Made by a program: the position numbers and the translations under genes. A stretch of 64,000 nt of DNA, taken from NCBI GenBank assembly GCA_023255735.1, contig JAGDVP010000007.1, forward strand, positions 98,691 through 162,690, in the 5' to 3' direction. This DNA is from Halothiobacillus sp. GTDB taxonomy: Bacteria > Pseudomonadota > Gammaproteobacteria > Halothiobacillales > Halothiobacillaceae. Under the pieces are notes generated by a model, which saw only the letters and a list, made by a program, of their open reading frames with translations, made no database searches and was not told where the DNA came from. Shown here in pieces: positions 47,109 to 57,099 of this stretch (positions are counted from its first letter, which is position 1; each line of letters starts with the position of its first letter).

Positions 47109-47207
47109 TTGATCCCAATTTTGACCCGGAGGCTTTGGCGCGAACGGTTGCGGCGTATTTTCGCTTTGGCAGAGGGGGATTAACGGGGATTAAGGCAGGG
47201 TGTGTGA

Positions 47208-47522
47208 TCAATTCGCTTTGCGCCTATGCCGCGCTAGGGTGGCCATGAATAGGGCGCTAATGGGCGCGGTGAGCCATAAAAAGAGGATGATTAACAGCTC
47301 GTGCACGGAGAGGGTGTGATGCTCTATCGAAAAAAACAGCATCGCGGCCAGCAAAACTGCGCTTACCCCGAGGGTTGATGCCTTAGTTGGGGCATGCAGG
47401 CGCGTAAAGAAATCCGGTAGCTTCGCCAGCCCCAAAGAGCCCAGTAACACAAAGGCTGCACCCAAGAGAATTAAGGCACAGATAAGGCTCGGTAGAATGA
47501 AGGTGGTCAAAACATCGGCCAT
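47208..47522 (-). CDS. mrpG: Mrp sodium/proton antiporter subunit G
   Basis: 104 residues from the ATG at 47522, one base after the mrpF stop. Three membrane segments; the block LLGSLGLAKLPDFFTRLHAPTKASTLG is diagnostic of MnhG/MrpG/PhaG. Last gene of the operon. The complex exchanges sodium for protons across the inner membrane. Confidence 0.94.
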   Translation of the reverse strand: MADVLTTFILPSLICALILLGAAFVLLGSLGLAKLPDFFTRLHAPTKASTLGVSAVLLAAMLFFSIEHHTLSVHELLIILFLWLTAPISALFMATLARHRRKAN

Positions 47523-47523
47523 A

Positions 47524-47820
47524 TTAATCTGCCTCTTTTTGTGCGTCTTGACACTCAATGATGCGCCCGCGCAGACCATATTTACTCAAAATAACCGTGC
47601 TAATAAAGCCTAATACCGCCATTAATAAGGCCGCTTCAAAATTAATGGGGTTATTGATCCAAATGCCATAAAGCACGATGAGCGCAATGGCGTTAATGGT
47701 GAGGGTATCCAGCGCCAAAATTCGATCAGGCAAGGTGGGGCCGCGCACGAAACGATAGCCGGCAAGCAGGCTGGCTAACCCGATCATAATTAAACCAATT
47801 AACGCGGCGGTGTGAATCAT
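47524..47820 (-). CDS. mrpF: Mrp sodium/proton antiporter subunit F
   Basis: 98 residues, three membrane segments. YRFVRGPTLPDRILALDTL is the conserved MrpF region, with the Asp thought to matter for transport. It overlaps mrpE by 4 bases. Confidence 0.94.
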   Translation of the reverse strand: MIHTAALIGLIMIGLASLLAGYRFVRGPTLPDRILALDTLTINAIALIVLYGIWINNPINFEAALLMAVLGFISTVILSKYGLRGRIIECQDAQKEAD

Positions 47821-48356
47821 GCAAGGTTTCTCGGGTGATGATGTTTAGCGCGGGGTTCGTCATCAAAAATTAGGCTTAAACGGGCTTCATAGCGCTGTTT
47901 AAGCGCGCTGATTTCATCGATGGGGTTTTCTGCATGCAGGGCATGCACCCGTAAAAACTTTTCATTTTGACTCATCTCGCAGGAAACGGTGCCCGGGGTT
48001 AGGGTAATTGTGCCCGCAAAAAGGCTTATGGCAACGGGATGGGTGAGATCAAGCGGTACTTCAAAAAAGCAGGATTTTAACGCGCTATTTCGCCCCAAAA
48101 CTTGGCGCGCCACGGTGAAATTGGCGCGGATAATATCTAAAAGCACCAGCCCTAGGTAGGCGATTAACCGCCACGGGCGTTTAACTTTTATCGGGGCATT
48201 AAAGCGTTGGGGCGCAAGGTGCGTGATGCTGAGCGCCAGCAGACTGCCCAGCAAAATTTGCCCCAACGCCAAGCTGTTATTGAGCAGCAGCCATAGGCCA
48301 AGCAAAAATAAATTTGAGATCGGATGCGGCAAAATTTTGGCAAAAAACTGATCCAT
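47817..48356 (-). CDS. mrpE: Mrp sodium/proton antiporter subunit E
   Basis: 179 residues from the ATG at 48356, two bases after the mrpD stop; a longer frame into mrpD is polar and unlike the family. Membrane-bound N-terminus and soluble C-terminal part with TITLTPGTVSCEMS and HALHAENP, the MrpE pattern. Confidence 0.92.
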   Translation of the reverse strand: MDQFFAKILPHPISNLFLLGLWLLLNNSLALGQILLGSLLALSITHLAPQRFNAPIKVKRPWRLIAYLGLVLLDIIRANFTVARQVLGRNSALKSCFFEVPLDLTHPVAISLFAGTITLTPGTVSCEMSQNEKFLRVHALHAENPIDEISALKQRYEARLSLIFDDEPRAKHHHPRNLA

Positions 48357-48358
48357 TA

Positions 48359-49972
48359 TTAAGATGCCTCGGGAACGTGCGCAGGGTGCGGGGCAAAGTT
48401 TGGCACAGGCTCGGTCCTGCTTGGGTGGAGCACGCGCTGGATATAGCGCGGGGTATCCTGAATTTGGGCGCTGGTTAGCGTTAACCATTGGGTCAGGGGC
48501 TTGGATGCGATGACCATCAAAAAAACCAAGCTTAACGGCAGTGCTACCGCCACCCAGCTGAGCTTTGAGTTGCCAAGCGGCATGGGGCTTGGCGCGAGTT
48601 CAGTTGGCAACGGCGCGTGATCCACCCGATAAAACAAGGCATTGCCACTGCGCGCTAGGGCGACCACCATAAGCACACTGCTTAAGAGCACCGTGGCATA
48701 AATAGGCACCCACAGCGGGCTTGCCAGGGCGGCAAATAAGATCATGGTTTTGCCGAAAAAACCGGTTAGCGGGGGTAATCCGGCAAGGCCAATGGCGTAC
48801 ATCATAAATAGGCTGCCGGCTAATAGCGCATGAGGCATGGGCGGGCGCGTTTGTCCGATCTGATCGCCCCGGGTGCGTACAATTTGGCCGGCCAGCAAGA
48901 AAAACCCTGCGGTCATTAAGGTGGTGTGAATCCAGTAATACAGCCCGCCGGTAAGGGCATCGGTGGTGTTGATGCCAAGAGCAATCATCAAGGTACCCAC
49001 CGATGCCAGCACAAGATAGGCCACTTGGCGGCGCAAATTGATGGCGGCCATGACCCCGAAGGTGGCCATGATGAGGGTAACAAGCCCCAAAAGCCGCATC
49101 CAGGGATCAATCAGGTTAATTAAATCGAACGGCGCGGTGTGTTCATTAAACAGGGTGCCATGCACCCGCAGCAGGGCGTAAAGCCCGACTTTGGTCATGA
49201 TGGCAAACAAGGCGGCGACCGGGGCTGCGGTTTCGCTGTAGGTGCCCGGTAGCCATAAATACAGGGGAAAGGCGGCAGCCTTAATGGCGAACACCACAAA
49301 TAACAAAAAGCTAGCCGCGGCAATCAGGCCATAAGTGCTGGCGGGTGCTTGGCTAATTTTTAACGCTAAATCGGCCAAGTTCAGGGTGCCTAACACGCCA
49401 TACAGGGCGCCGACGGCGAATAAAAAAATGGTCGAACCCATCAGGTTGATAACGATGTAGTGCAAGCCTGCGCGACTACGTGCCGCGCCGCCGCCATGCA
49501 GCATCAAGCCGTAGGAGGCAATCAGTAAGACTTCAAAAAACACGAACAAGTTAAAGACATCCCCAGTTAAAAACGCGCCGTTTAAGCCGAACAGCTGCGC
49601 TTGAAATAGGGCATGAAAATGCGCGCCTTTTTTATCTTCATCGGTGGCAATGGTATATAAAAAACTGACCATGGCTAAGAGGGCGGTGAGCAGCAGCATG
49701 AGGCCCGATAAACGGTCATAAACCCACACAATGCCAAAGGGCGCCGGCCAATTACCCATGGGGTAAACTTGGGCGGTATCACCCAAGCCGCTTGCCGTGA
49801 AATACACCACACAAATCAGCAGGATGCTGACGCTGGTGCCACTGATTGCGCGCGCGAGGGTGATGCCCAGTGGGCGCAAGGCAATCAGCAAAATCGCGCT
49901 GAATAGGGGTAAAAACACCGGTAGGGCGAGCCATGGCAAAGCCATGTTTTGGGCGAGCTCAAAGCTTAACAT
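48359..49972 (-). CDS. mrpD: Mrp sodium/proton antiporter subunit D
   Basis: 537 residues, about 14 membrane segments, homologous to the NuoM/N antiporter-like subunits of complex I. The conserved Glu is in NLFVFFEVLLIASYGL and the Lys in FAIKAAAFPLYLWLPGTYSE. The ATG at 49972 overlaps mrpC by 7 bases; a second ATG lies nine codons further in. Confidence 0.95.
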   Translation of the reverse strand: MLSFELAQNMALPWLALPVFLPLFSAILLIALRPLGITLARAISGTSVSILLICVVYFTASGLGDTAQVYPMGNWPAPFGIVWVYDRLSGLMLLLTALLAMVSFLYTIATDEDKKGAHFHALFQAQLFGLNGAFLTGDVFNLFVFFEVLLIASYGLMLHGGGAARSRAGLHYIVINLMGSTIFLFAVGALYGVLGTLNLADLALKISQAPASTYGLIAAASFLLFVVFAIKAAAFPLYLWLPGTYSETAAPVAALFAIMTKVGLYALLRVHGTLFNEHTAPFDLINLIDPWMRLLGLVTLIMATFGVMAAINLRRQVAYLVLASVGTLMIALGINTTDALTGGLYYWIHTTLMTAGFFLLAGQIVRTRGDQIGQTRPPMPHALLAGSLFMMYAIGLAGLPPLTGFFGKTMILFAALASPLWVPIYATVLLSSVLMVVALARSGNALFYRVDHAPLPTELAPSPMPLGNSKLSWVAVALPLSLVFLMVIASKPLTQWLTLTSAQIQDTPRYIQRVLHPSRTEPVPNFAPHPAHVPEAS

Positions 49973-50331
49973 GACGTGTTTTTGTGGGCGGCAGTGGGGG
50001 GCGCGGGCTGATCTGCCGCGCCGTCAACGTGATCGGAGCCGAGCTCTGCCCGAGTTTTAAGCGCTAGTACAATCACAAAGGCGGTCATGGCAAAGGCGAT
50101 AACAATCGCGGTCAGCACCAGCGCTTGGGGTAGGGGGTCGGTGTAGGTGGCATGGGGTTCAATCACGGCGGCTGCATTGCTGGCAAGCCTGCCGGTGCCA
50201 AACAGGAATAAATTAACCGCATAAGAGAGCAGGGTTAAACCCATTACCACGGGAAAGGTTTGTGCCCGTAAGCTTAAATAAACCCCTATGGCGGTTAAAA
50301 CGCCGATGAGTAGCGCAAATAAAATCGCCAT
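49966..50331 (-). CDS. mrpC: Mrp sodium/proton antiporter subunit C
   Basis: 121 residues with three membrane segments, a NuoK homologue. VMGLTLLSYAVNLFLFGTGRL and ADPLPQALVLTAIVIAFAMTA-type region (here YTDPLPQALVLTAIVI) are conserved. It overlaps mrpA by one base (TAATG). Confidence 0.94.
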   Translation of the reverse strand: MAILFALLIGVLTAIGVYLSLRAQTFPVVMGLTLLSYAVNLFLFGTGRLASNAAAVIEPHATYTDPLPQALVLTAIVIAFAMTAFVIVLALKTRAELGSDHVDGAADQPAPPTAAHKNTSC

Positions 50332-53126
50332 TAATGGGGCTCCTTAGTAGTTACCGTGTGCGGTTCTTCGGCTTGAAGGTGGATAATGCGGTTGAGCATC
50401 AAAATGGCGGTGCCCATCACCACAAAAAAAACACCGAAATCAAACATCATCGCCGAGGCCACTTCCACATCCCCAATGAGCGGCAGTCTTATGTGGGTGA
50501 AGGTTGAGGTGAGAAACGGATAGCCTAATACGATTGAAGCAAGCCCGGTGCCGAGTGCAAGCAATAAGCCTAAGGCGATTGCACCGTGGGCTTTTGCGCT
50601 TAATGCCCGCCCATCGGCTGGTAGGCCGTAGGTGATGAGCTGCAGCAAGATGGCACTGGCAACAATTAAGCCTGCAATAAAACCGCCCCCCGGCGCATTG
50701 TGCCCGCGCAGTAAAATATATGCGCCAAATAAGAGCGTCATGGGGAGTAACAGCTGGCTTGCTGTTTGCAAAAGCATCGGGTGCGCCAAGCGGGCGGTGG
50801 CGATGGGCGGCGGCGTTAGGGGCGGCAGTTTGATGCCTTGCAGCAAGGCGTAAATGCCCAAAGCGGCCAAGGCGAGTACGGAAATTTCACCGAAGGTATC
50901 GTACCCACGGAAATCGACCAAAATGACATTAACGACATTGTGTCCGCCGCCTTGGCTCAGGCTGTTTTCGAGGAAGTAGCCGGCAATGCTGGCAAAATCT
51001 CGCGACATCATGGCATAGGTGAGTGTGGCCGCTCCGGCACCGATAAGGCTCGCCAAAAATGCATCGAGCCTTCTCCGCTTGGCGCGGTCCGGCGGGCTTG
51101 TTTGGGGTAAGTAGCGCAGCGCGAGCAGCATGAGAATCAGCGTGACCACTTCAACTGATAACTGAGTTAAGGCCAAATCTGGCGCGGAATAACGCACAAA
51201 AAGTAGCGATACACCCAAACCAATCACACTTAAAACCAGCAAGGCAATCAAGCGTTGCGCGTGGATGAATGCGATGCTTAAAGCCAAGCCCATCATAATT
51301 ATTATGCCAAGGGCGGTGATGCCATCAAACGGAGTTGCCTGCGGATCGGAACCAAAAAGCGGCGCGGCAGAAAAGTGCAAGAACCCGATCAGCCCCGCGG
51401 CGAGGGTTGTAGTCAATGTCCAGAATACCATGGGCTGCAGACGGCCTTGATCGAAGGCATGGGTGAGCGTTTCACTGCCCAGCTGCAGTGCGCGCAAAAC
51501 AAAATTGTACGGTGTTTTCGCGTTTAAGCGCCCCAAACTTTGTTCGTGCCAGCGGGTGAGCGGGCGCCTTGCAAGATAAACGACAAGGCCACCGAACATT
51601 GCGAGCATGCTCATGATTAAGGGGGTGTTAAATCCATGCCACAACGCGAGGCTGAATATGGGCGCAGGTGCATTTAAGGCGGCACTCACCGAAAGATTCA
51701 GAATGCCGCCCACAAGGAGCGCAGGGGCAAGCCCAACGGCTAGGCAAGCCACGACTAAAATCATCACCGGGATGCGCATCATGAGCGGCGGTTCATGGAT
51801 GTGGGTGGGCAAATCCGGCGATGGTTCACCGAAAAATGTATCGTGGATAAACCGAATGGAATAGGCGACAGAAAACACAGCGCCAAGCGTGACCAGCAAC
51901 GGTAAACCCCAGCCAGCGCTGACATCTAGCGCCTCGGTGAAAAACATTTCTTTGCTTAAAAAACCATTCAGGAGCGGAACCCCTGCCATGGCCGATGCCG
52001 CAATGATGGCGAGCAACGTGGTGCGGGGCATATGGCGTGCCAAGCCGCCCAAACGACGCATATCGCGGGTGCCGGTTTCATGATCCACAATACCGGCCAC
52101 CATAAACAAAGAGGCCTTAAAGGTGGCATGGTTGATGAGGTGGAATAACCCGGCAACCAAAGCGAGCGGCGTACCAAAGCCCATCAGCAGCGTGATTAAT
52201 CCTAAATGACTTAACGTCGAGTAGGCGAGCAAGCCTTTCAAATCGTGCTTAAATAACGCGGTGTACGCCCCAAGCAAGAAGGTGATTAACCCCGCGCCGC
52301 CCACCAAAATAACCCACGCTTCAGTGCCGGCCAGCAGCGGGAAAAATCGCGCCAGCAAAAAAATACCCGCCTTAACCATGGTGGCGGAATGAAGATACGC
52401 CGAGACGGGGGTGGGCGCGGCCATCGCATTGGGCAGCCAAAAATGAAAGGGGAATTGGGCCGATTTGGTAAAAACACCCAATAAAATCAGAATCAAAATC
52501 GGCAAATACAGTGGGCTGGCCTTAACCACCTCGCCCGCATTCAGCACCACGCTCAAGTTATAGCTGCCCACCACATGCCCGAGCAATAACACGCCACCTA
52601 AGAGCGCAAGCCCGCCCAAGCCCGTTAAGGTTAAAGCCATGCGGGCGCCGGTGCGGGCCTCTTGCCGGTGTTGCCAAAAACTGATTAATAAAAAGGAGGA
52701 CAGTGAAGTGAGCTCCCAAAAAATCACCAGTTGGATTAAATTTTCTGAGAGCACGATGCCGAGCATCGCCCCCATAAATAGCATCAGGCTCGCAAAAAAT
52801 CGGGCAGTGCTATCTTCAGTGGCTAAGTAATATTGGGCATAAATAACAATCAGCAGGCCAATAATTAAAATAATCCCGCTAAATAACAGGCTTAACCCAT
52901 CTAGGCGAAAAGCAAAATCTAGCCCGATGAGCGGTATCCAAGAAAATGAAACAACCTGCGCATGGCTAAGATCAGCCCCCCAAGCGGCAATACCTAGGAG
53001 CAAAAGGCAGGCGAGGGTGATGAGCACCGCGACCCCCGCAGCGGCAGGGCGCCAACGCGCACCCAGCCAGGCCACAAAAGGTGCGCCAAAAAAAGGCAGA
53101 AGTACGATGGCGATGAGGCTACTCAT
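50331..53126 (-). CDS. mrpAB: Fused Mrp antiporter subunits A and B
   Basis: 931 residues. Residues 1 to about 780 are MrpA (NuoL-like, then a MbeB/MrpA C-terminal part): IFWELTSLSSFLLISFW, FTKSAQFPFHFWLPNAMAAP and HLINHATFKASLFM carry the channel Glu, Lys and His. The last 150 residues are MrpB, with LRGHNAPGGGFIAGLI. The A-B fusion marks a group 2 (Pha-type) system. First gene of a six-gene operon encoding all seven functions A-G. It should support pH and sodium homeostasis in a saline setting, which is inference. Confidence 0.95.
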   Translation of the reverse strand: MSSLIAIVLLPFFGAPFVAWLGARWRPAAAGVAVLITLACLLLLGIAAWGADLSHAQVVSFSWIPLIGLDFAFRLDGLSLLFSGIILIIGLLIVIYAQYYLATEDSTARFFASLMLFMGAMLGIVLSENLIQLVIFWELTSLSSFLLISFWQHRQEARTGARMALTLTGLGGLALLGGVLLLGHVVGSYNLSVVLNAGEVVKASPLYLPILILILLGVFTKSAQFPFHFWLPNAMAAPTPVSAYLHSATMVKAGIFLLARFFPLLAGTEAWVILVGGAGLITFLLGAYTALFKHDLKGLLAYSTLSHLGLITLLMGFGTPLALVAGLFHLINHATFKASLFMVAGIVDHETGTRDMRRLGGLARHMPRTTLLAIIAASAMAGVPLLNGFLSKEMFFTEALDVSAGWGLPLLVTLGAVFSVAYSIRFIHDTFFGEPSPDLPTHIHEPPLMMRIPVMILVVACLAVGLAPALLVGGILNLSVSAALNAPAPIFSLALWHGFNTPLIMSMLAMFGGLVVYLARRPLTRWHEQSLGRLNAKTPYNFVLRALQLGSETLTHAFDQGRLQPMVFWTLTTTLAAGLIGFLHFSAAPLFGSDPQATPFDGITALGIIIMMGLALSIAFIHAQRLIALLVLSVIGLGVSLLFVRYSAPDLALTQLSVEVVTLILMLLALRYLPQTSPPDRAKRRRLDAFLASLIGAGAATLTYAMMSRDFASIAGYFLENSLSQGGGHNVVNVILVDFRGYDTFGEISVLALAALGIYALLQGIKLPPLTPPPIATARLAHPMLLQTASQLLLPMTLLFGAYILLRGHNAPGGGFIAGLIVASAILLQLITYGLPADGRALSAKAHGAIALGLLLALGTGLASIVLGYPFLTSTFTHIRLPLIGDVEVASAMMFDFGVFFVVMGTAILMLNRIIHLQAEEPHTVTTKEPH

Positions 53127-53394
53127 CGTATGATTTGCCAGAAATTTTGGCTACGAAATAAACCCATCTTGGGTGGGTTGTAATAAAAATTTAAACTAAA
53201 CATAGGTTAAAATTTATCACACTTAGCTCCGCTGGGTGAATTTAAGCGCGGCGGATTCGCAAGAGCCCGAGGCAAAAAAATTAACCCAACCGACGACAAG
53301 ATACTGGTGGCAATGCAGCGCAATGTTAGACTCTGCACCATGTTAACCCATGCAAAATTCTCCCCTTATGTTTTTTTATTGAGAAATCATCACT

Positions 53395-54753
53395 TTGTTT
53401 CAAGATAAACCTCTTCCTGTGGTCATCTCTGCAGATATCCATGGCATTGTGCCTTCGCAAATAAGCGATCAGGCCATCAACGTGTTGCAGCGCTTGCACG
53501 ATAGTGGCTATGCCGCTTATTTAGTCGGCGGTTGTGTCCGTGATTTATTGCGCGGTTTGCGGCCGAAAGATTTTGATGTGGTCACCGATGCCAAGCCCGA
53601 GCAAGTGCGCGCTTTGTTTCGCAATGCCCGTATTATTGGCCGGCGTTTTCGCATTGTGCATGTGATTTTTGGCCACGATTTGATTGAAGTCACCACCTTT
53701 CGTGGGGGCGATGATGATGCGCTGCGCCGCACGGATGAGGGGCGAATTTTGCGTGATAACGTGTTCGGCACGCTCGATGAAGACGTGTGGCGGCGCGATT
53801 TTGCCTGCAATGCGCTGTATTACAACTTTGCCAATGCCGAGATTGTGGATTATGTGCGCGGTTGGCAAGATGTTGAAACCGGCCATTTGCGGGTTATAGG
53901 TGACCCGGCTACGCGCTACCGCGAAGACCCGGTGCGCATGCTGCGTGCCGCGCGGTTTATGGCCAAACTCGGCTTTACGCTCACCGCCGAAACCGCCGCG
54001 GCCATTCATGAATGCCGTCCTTTGCTTAAAGATATTGCCTCGGCGCGGTTATTTGATGAAAGCATTAAAATTTTTCAAGGCGGCTACGCCTGGGCTGCTT
54101 TTTTACAATTGCGGGAATTAAATCTGCTCGGGTTTTTGTTTGCCGGGTTGGATGATTTGCTGAATCGTGATTACGACCGCGTGGCTGCGCTGATCGAAAA
54201 AATTCTTAAAGCAACCGATGAGCGCATCGCGTTGCAATTGCCGGTTAATCCCGCCTTTTTGCTGGCGGGGCTGCTTTGGGCGGATTTGAGTCGGCGGCGG
54301 GAACCTTGGTTGCATCAGCGGGTGGCGGCGGATACAGCGCTCGAGCTGGCCTGTGATGAGGTGCTAGAGGCAACGGTGCGGCAAGTGGCTATTCCCCGCA
54401 GGCTCACCGAGTTAATGCGCGTGATTTGGGTACTGCAACCCGCCCTAGAGCGCGAAGCCAGTGGCATGGCTTTGGGCGTGCCTTTAAATGATTTAACCGA
54501 TGCGCAAAAGCATCTGTTAGCCCATGCTTGGTTTCGGGCAGGCTTAGATTTTTTATGCTTGCGCGGTGAAATTGGTGAAATTTCCCCGGCTGCTTGCGCG
54601 TTTTGGCGCCAATATGCCCCTGCGCGCGACAAAGACACCGGCGAGGCGGTGCCCACCCACCTGCCGGAAGATTTTGGCAAGCACGGCCAAATAGCCCGTC
54701 GTCCGCGCCAACGCAACCGCCGTCCGAATCGTTCGCGGGGTGCGGCGAATTGA
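53395..54753 (+). CDS. pcnB: Poly(A) polymerase I
   Basis: 452 residues. It adds 3' A tails to RNA, marking them for decay. The nucleotidyltransferase site is YLVGGCVRDLLRGLRPKDFDVVTDA, with the DFD metal pair; RFRIVHVIF and RDFACNALYYNF follow. The tail is rich in Arg (RRPRQRNRRPNRSRG), as in E. coli. The start is a TTG at 53395, since no in-frame ATG or GTG fits. The 268 bp before it hold the divergent mrp and pcnB promoters and an AACCCA/TGGGTT hairpin at 53161-53179. Confidence 0.93.
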   Translation: MFQDKPLPVVISADIHGIVPSQISDQAINVLQRLHDSGYAAYLVGGCVRDLLRGLRPKDFDVVTDAKPEQVRALFRNARIIGRRFRIVHVIFGHDLIEVTTFRGGDDDALRRTDEGRILRDNVFGTLDEDVWRRDFACNALYYNFANAEIVDYVRGWQDVETGHLRVIGDPATRYREDPVRMLRAARFMAKLGFTLTAETAAAIHECRPLLKDIASARLFDESIKIFQGGYAWAAFLQLRELNLLGFLFAGLDDLLNRDYDRVAALIEKILKATDERIALQLPVNPAFLLAGLLWADLSRRREPWLHQRVAADTALELACDEVLEATVRQVAIPRRLTELMRVIWVLQPALEREASGMALGVPLNDLTDAQKHLLAHAWFRAGLDFLCLRGEIGEISPAACAFWRQYAPARDKDTGEAVPTHLPEDFGKHGQIARRPRQRNRRPNRSRGAAN

Positions 54754-54794
54754 GCGTGCCCGCTTCAAGCCCCACGGCTGATTTAGCCCTTGCA

Positions 54795-55346
54795 ATGCTG
54801 CCGGTTGATGCGTTTATCGCCCTGGGGAGTAATTTAGGTGATCCTTTATCGCAGATTGCAGCTGCAATTGAGGCGCTTAGCCATCTGCCGCATACGCAGC
54901 TTATGCGCGCCTCAAAGCGCTACGTAAACCCGCCCATGGGGCCGCAAGATCAGCCCGATTATGTGAATGCCGTGGTTTTGCTTTCAACGCATTTAGCCCC
55001 ACTGGAACTTCTTGATGCCCTGCAGGCGCTGGAACACGCCGCCGGCCGCTTTGCCACCCGCCATTGGGGTGAGCGCGTGTTGGATTTGGATATTTTGACC
55101 TATGGGTCGCAAATCATCCAAACCGAGCGTTTAACCATCCCCCATGTGGGGGTGGCCGAGCGTCGATTCGTGCTGGCGCCTTGGGCTGAAATTGCGGCGC
55201 AAGCGCAATTACCTGATGGCCGCCGAATTGCCGATTTACTTGCCGCGGCGCCCAATCATCCCCTGCACGTGCTGCCTGCCGTTGGCCGCGATGATTTAGC
55301 GTCCAACCTACCCGATTCAATGGCAATGAATCACCCCGAAACTTAA
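54795..55346 (+). CDS. folK: 2-amino-4-hydroxy-6-hydroxymethyldihydropteridine pyrophosphokinase
   Basis: 183 residues from the ATG at 54795; TTG 54750 and GTG 54756 are other in-frame starts that would lengthen a non-conserved N-terminus. It activates the pterin for folate synthesis. FIALGSNLGDP, then SKRYVNPPMGPQDQPDYVNAV and GERVLDLDIL (catalytic Asp pair) and IPH identify the family. pcnB-folK-panB-panC is a common proteobacterial order. Confidence 0.92.
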   Translation: MLPVDAFIALGSNLGDPLSQIAAAIEALSHLPHTQLMRASKRYVNPPMGPQDQPDYVNAVVLLSTHLAPLELLDALQALEHAAGRFATRHWGERVLDLDILTYGSQIIQTERLTIPHVGVAERRFVLAPWAEIAAQAQLPDGRRIADLLAAAPNHPLHVLPAVGRDDLASNLPDSMAMNHPET

Positions 55347-55371
55347 ATGTTTTTATTCGGAATTGATCAGC

Positions 55372-56181
55372 ATGCATCCACAAGACCTCGCCAGCGCGCC
55401 CCTAAAAACTCTGCCCGATCTTTGGCGTGCCACGCAGCCCATCACCATGCTCACCGCCTATGACGCCAGCTTTGCGCGCTTAGCTGCGCTGGCGGGTATC
55501 GATGTGCTCTTGGTGGGTGATTCGCTGGGTATGGTGGTGCAAGGCCAGCGCGATACCTTAAGCGTGACCATCGATGACATGGTCTATCACACGAAATTGG
55601 TGCGGCGCGGCGCCCCGCAGACGCTCATCGTCGCGGATATGCCCTTTTTGACCGACAACACACAAGATTCAACCCGGCAGCACGCTGGCCGATTGATGCA
55701 GGAAGCGGGCGCAGATATGGTGAAAATTGAAGGCGGCGCAACCAAAGCCCCGCTCATTGCCGCCTTAACCGATGTGGGCATTCCCGTGTGTGCCCATATT
55801 GGCTTACTGCCGCAGCGGGTGCGGCAACTGGGGGGCTATAAAGTGCAGGGCCGCGCGAGTGAGGATGCGGCGCGCATTCTGCATGATGCTCAAGTGCTGG
55901 CGGATGCGGGCGCGCAGCTTATGGTGGTGGAATGCGTACCCAGTGCCTTGGGGACACGGATTGCCCAATCTGTGGCCGTGCCCGTCATCGGCATTGGCGC
56001 AGGGGCAGGGGTGGATGGCCAGGTGTTGGTGATGCACGATTTACTTGGCATGAATCCGCATCCTGCGCGGTTTGTGCGCGATTTTTTGCGCGGGCGCGGC
56101 TCCATTTTGCAGGCGATGCAAGCCTATGCCGATGCAGTGCGCAGCCGCAGTTTTCCCGCCGACCACGAAGGCTTTGTGTAG
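55372..56181 (+). CDS. panB: 3-methyl-2-oxobutanoate hydroxymethyltransferase
   Basis: 269 residues. First committed step to pantothenate. ITMLTAYDASFARL, LVGDSLGMVVQG, MVKIEGG, CAHIGLLPQ and IGIGAGAGVDGQVLV are family motifs. ATG at 55372 is preferred to TTG at 55363. panC follows after one base. Confidence 0.95.
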   Translation: MHPQDLASAPLKTLPDLWRATQPITMLTAYDASFARLAALAGIDVLLVGDSLGMVVQGQRDTLSVTIDDMVYHTKLVRRGAPQTLIVADMPFLTDNTQDSTRQHAGRLMQEAGADMVKIEGGATKAPLIAALTDVGIPVCAHIGLLPQRVRQLGGYKVQGRASEDAARILHDAQVLADAGAQLMVVECVPSALGTRIAQSVAVPVIGIGAGAGVDGQVLVMHDLLGMNPHPARFVRDFLRGRGSILQAMQAYADAVRSRSFPADHEGFV

Positions 56182-56182
56182 C

Positions 56183-57034
56183 GTGCGCAAATTAACCAAT
56201 TTAGCGCAATTAGCGCAATGGCAGGCAGAGATCGAAACGCGCGCGCGGCCAATCGCTTTTGTGCCTACCATGGGTAACTTGCATGCAGGGCACCTGCATT
56301 TGGCAGCGCAAGCGCAAGCCCTAACCGCCAAGCCCTTGGTTTTAGTCTCTATTTTTGTTAACCCGCTGCAATTTAATGATGTGGCGGATTTAGCCCGTTA
56401 TCCGCGAACGCTGGATGATGATTTAGCGCGCTTGCACGAAGCGGGCGTGGATGCGGTTTTTGTGCCGCCGGTAGATGCGCTCTTGCCAGAGGCCGAAAAC
56501 CACGGTGTTCGAATCGACCCAGGCCCATTGGCAGAGCGCTGGGAAGGGGCGGCGCGCCCCGGGCATTTTGCCGGCATGGCAACCATCGTAGCCAAGCTCT
56601 TGCATCTCATTCGCCCGCAATTTGCGCTGTTTGGTGAAAAAGATTTCCAGCAGTTGGCCATTGTGCAGGCCATGGTGCGCGATTTGAATTTCCCCGTGGA
56701 TATTCTAGCGGTACCCACGCAGCGCGCGCCCGATGGCCTGGCGTTAAGCTCACGCAATCGCTTTTTAAATGAAGACGAGCGGGCAACGGCGCCCAAGCTG
56801 TATGCGCAATTAGTGCAAGCGGCTGGCGCGCTTACCGTGGCTGAATCGGTTGAATCGGTATTGCACAAGGCGCGCGCCGAGCTCACCACGGCCGGATTTA
56901 TTGTCGATTATTTCACCTTGTGTGATGCAACAAGCTTGCAGCCTTTGTCTCGATTATCGGCCAACAGCGTGCTCTTGGCGGCGGCGCAATTGGGCGCCGT
57001 TCGCTTAATCGATAACCTGCGGATTAGTCCTTGA
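56183..57034 (+). CDS. panC: Pantothenate synthetase
   Basis: 283 residues from the GTG at 56183, one base after panB; that length matches the family. It joins pantoate and beta-alanine with ATP. FVPTMGNLHAGHLHLA (ATP-binding HxGH), VSIFVNPLQF, LFGEKDFQQ and LALSSRNRFL are diagnostic. panD is not in the window. Confidence 0.95.
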   Translation: MRKLTNLAQLAQWQAEIETRARPIAFVPTMGNLHAGHLHLAAQAQALTAKPLVLVSIFVNPLQFNDVADLARYPRTLDDDLARLHEAGVDAVFVPPVDALLPEAENHGVRIDPGPLAERWEGAARPGHFAGMATIVAKLLHLIRPQFALFGEKDFQQLAIVQAMVRDLNFPVDILAVPTQRAPDGLALSSRNRFLNEDERATAPKLYAQLVQAAGALTVAESVESVLHKARAELTTAGFIVDYFTLCDATSLQPLSRLSANSVLLAAAQLGAVRLIDNLRISP

Positions 57035-57099
57035 ATCGCGCGATACGCTACAATTTGCGCCACTTGATACGCCACACTGCTCAGTACGGAACCTAAGTC